A stretch of 5,704 nucleotides of DNA from FLUQ01 sp031548325 (GTDB taxonomy: Bacteria; Desulfobacterota; Desulfovibrionia; Desulfovibrionales; Desulfovibrionaceae). Location: assembly GCA_031548325.1 (NCBI GenBank), contig JAVBRE010000258.1:1-5704 (forward strand), read 5' to 3'. Shown here in pieces: positions 5,511-5,704 of this stretch (positions within the stretch are counted from its first letter, which is position 1; each line of letters opens with the position of its first letter). The notes below the pieces were generated by a model. The model was not told the origin of the DNA, searched no databases, and saw only the letters and a list, made by a program, of their open reading frames with translations. The translations under genes and the position numbers were made by a program.

Positions 5511-5560
5511 CGTTGCCCGACGTTTCCCGATGTTCCCCTGCGTTTCCCGCCGTCCCGCCT
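5511..5560. repeat. Tandem imperfect decamers
   Basis: Five consecutive blocks of exactly ten bases read CGTTGCCCGA, CGTTTCCCGA, TGTTCCCCTG, CGTTTCCCGC, CGTCCCGCCT. The first four fit a CGTTTCCCGN pattern with one to four differences each. The ten-base period is close to a helical turn. Confidence 0.55.
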
Positions 5561-5597
5561 CATAAATCCCATGCTAGGAGCTGTCTCTAAATAAATC

Positions 5598-5704
5598 TTT
5601 TGCCCAAATAGCCTTGTCATCCGGCCCTTTTTTCTCCGGTCGAGTACCATCAGAGTACACTCCCTTCGCAAAAAGGGCCGGATTCCTCGCTCTTGGAGCA
5701 AAAT
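5598..5704 (+). repeat. Dispersed core repeat, copy C, in a long palindrome cut by the window edge
   Basis: The inner arms ATCCGGCCCTTTTT (5619-5632) and its perfect complement (5670-5683) form 14 bp. The outer arms TTTTGCCCAAATAGC (5598-5612) and GCTCTTGGAGCAAAA (5689-5703) pair at 12 of 15 positions. The core 5638-5666, GGTCGAGTACC...ACTCCCTT, contains a GTAC (5644-5647) / GTAC (5655-5658) mini-hairpin. The shared tail ending in AAAAT stops exactly at the last base, so the element may extend beyond. Confidence 0.8.

Larger units (their letters stand above)
5187..5704. other. 518-base gene-free region packed with inverted and direct repeats
   Basis: No frame here has a ribosome site plus coding character; the short open frames run through palindromes. 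In order it holds a weak terminator-like spot, a 19-base inverted repeat pair enclosing hairpin chain copy 2, a terminator (5432-5464), a run of decamers (5511-5560) and core repeat copy C, which runs to the window edge. Confidence 0.75.

Noticed and set aside
5511..5560. CRISPR-like repeats
   Set aside because: The ten-base units are contiguous without spacers and far too short to be CRISPR repeats.
5492..5701. 69-residue minus-strand open frame
   Set aside because: It runs through the decamers and the palindromic repeat, so it is probably a by-product of repeat sequence.

Overview
The window is moderately GC-rich, densely coded bacterial DNA whose gene-free gaps are unusually full of palindromes. 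A delta-proteobacterial sulfate reducer of the Desulfovibrio type is my best guess. It rests on overall gene style and on repeats that look familiar from that group; it is an inference, because no rRNA or marker gene is present.

Layout. Bases 1-168 are the 3' end of a membrane-protein gene. It overlaps a complete family 2 processive glycosyltransferase (153-1436) of the kind that makes beta-linked surface polysaccharide. A 220-base gap leads to a broken aquaporin Z gene (1660-2077), which carries a one-base frameshift, an internal deletion of roughly 90 codons and a nonsense codon. Next comes a small zinc-ribbon protein resembling Lar restriction-alleviation proteins (2203-2427). A PaaI/FapR-type hotdog thioesterase lies on the minus strand (2664-3059). 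Divergent from it is a two-gene plus-strand unit: a GT61/DUF563 glycosyltransferase (3362-4408) and, 19 bases later, an exported NlpC/P60-like cysteine hydrolase (4428-5186). The last 518 bases hold no convincing gene but much structure.

The most interesting content is non-coding. One repeat family with a roughly 29-base core occurs three times (minus strand 2487-2555, plus strand 3122-3251, plus strand 5598-5704). Its central mini-hairpin shows a compensatory base-pair change between two copies. A second family, a chain of three small hairpins preceded by a shared leader, occurs twice (minus strand 2563-2643, plus strand 5315-5391). In both places the hairpin chain precedes the core repeat on the same strand, and both chains lie just downstream of a gene. 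The two composites face in opposite directions and bracket the thioesterase, GT61 and NlpC/P60-like genes.

How the genes relate. The left-hand pair and the GT61 to hydrolase unit both point to cell-surface or extracellular glycan metabolism. The aquaporin remnant and the Lar-like gene look like accessory or decaying material. No complete mobile element, CRISPR array, tRNA or rRNA was seen.
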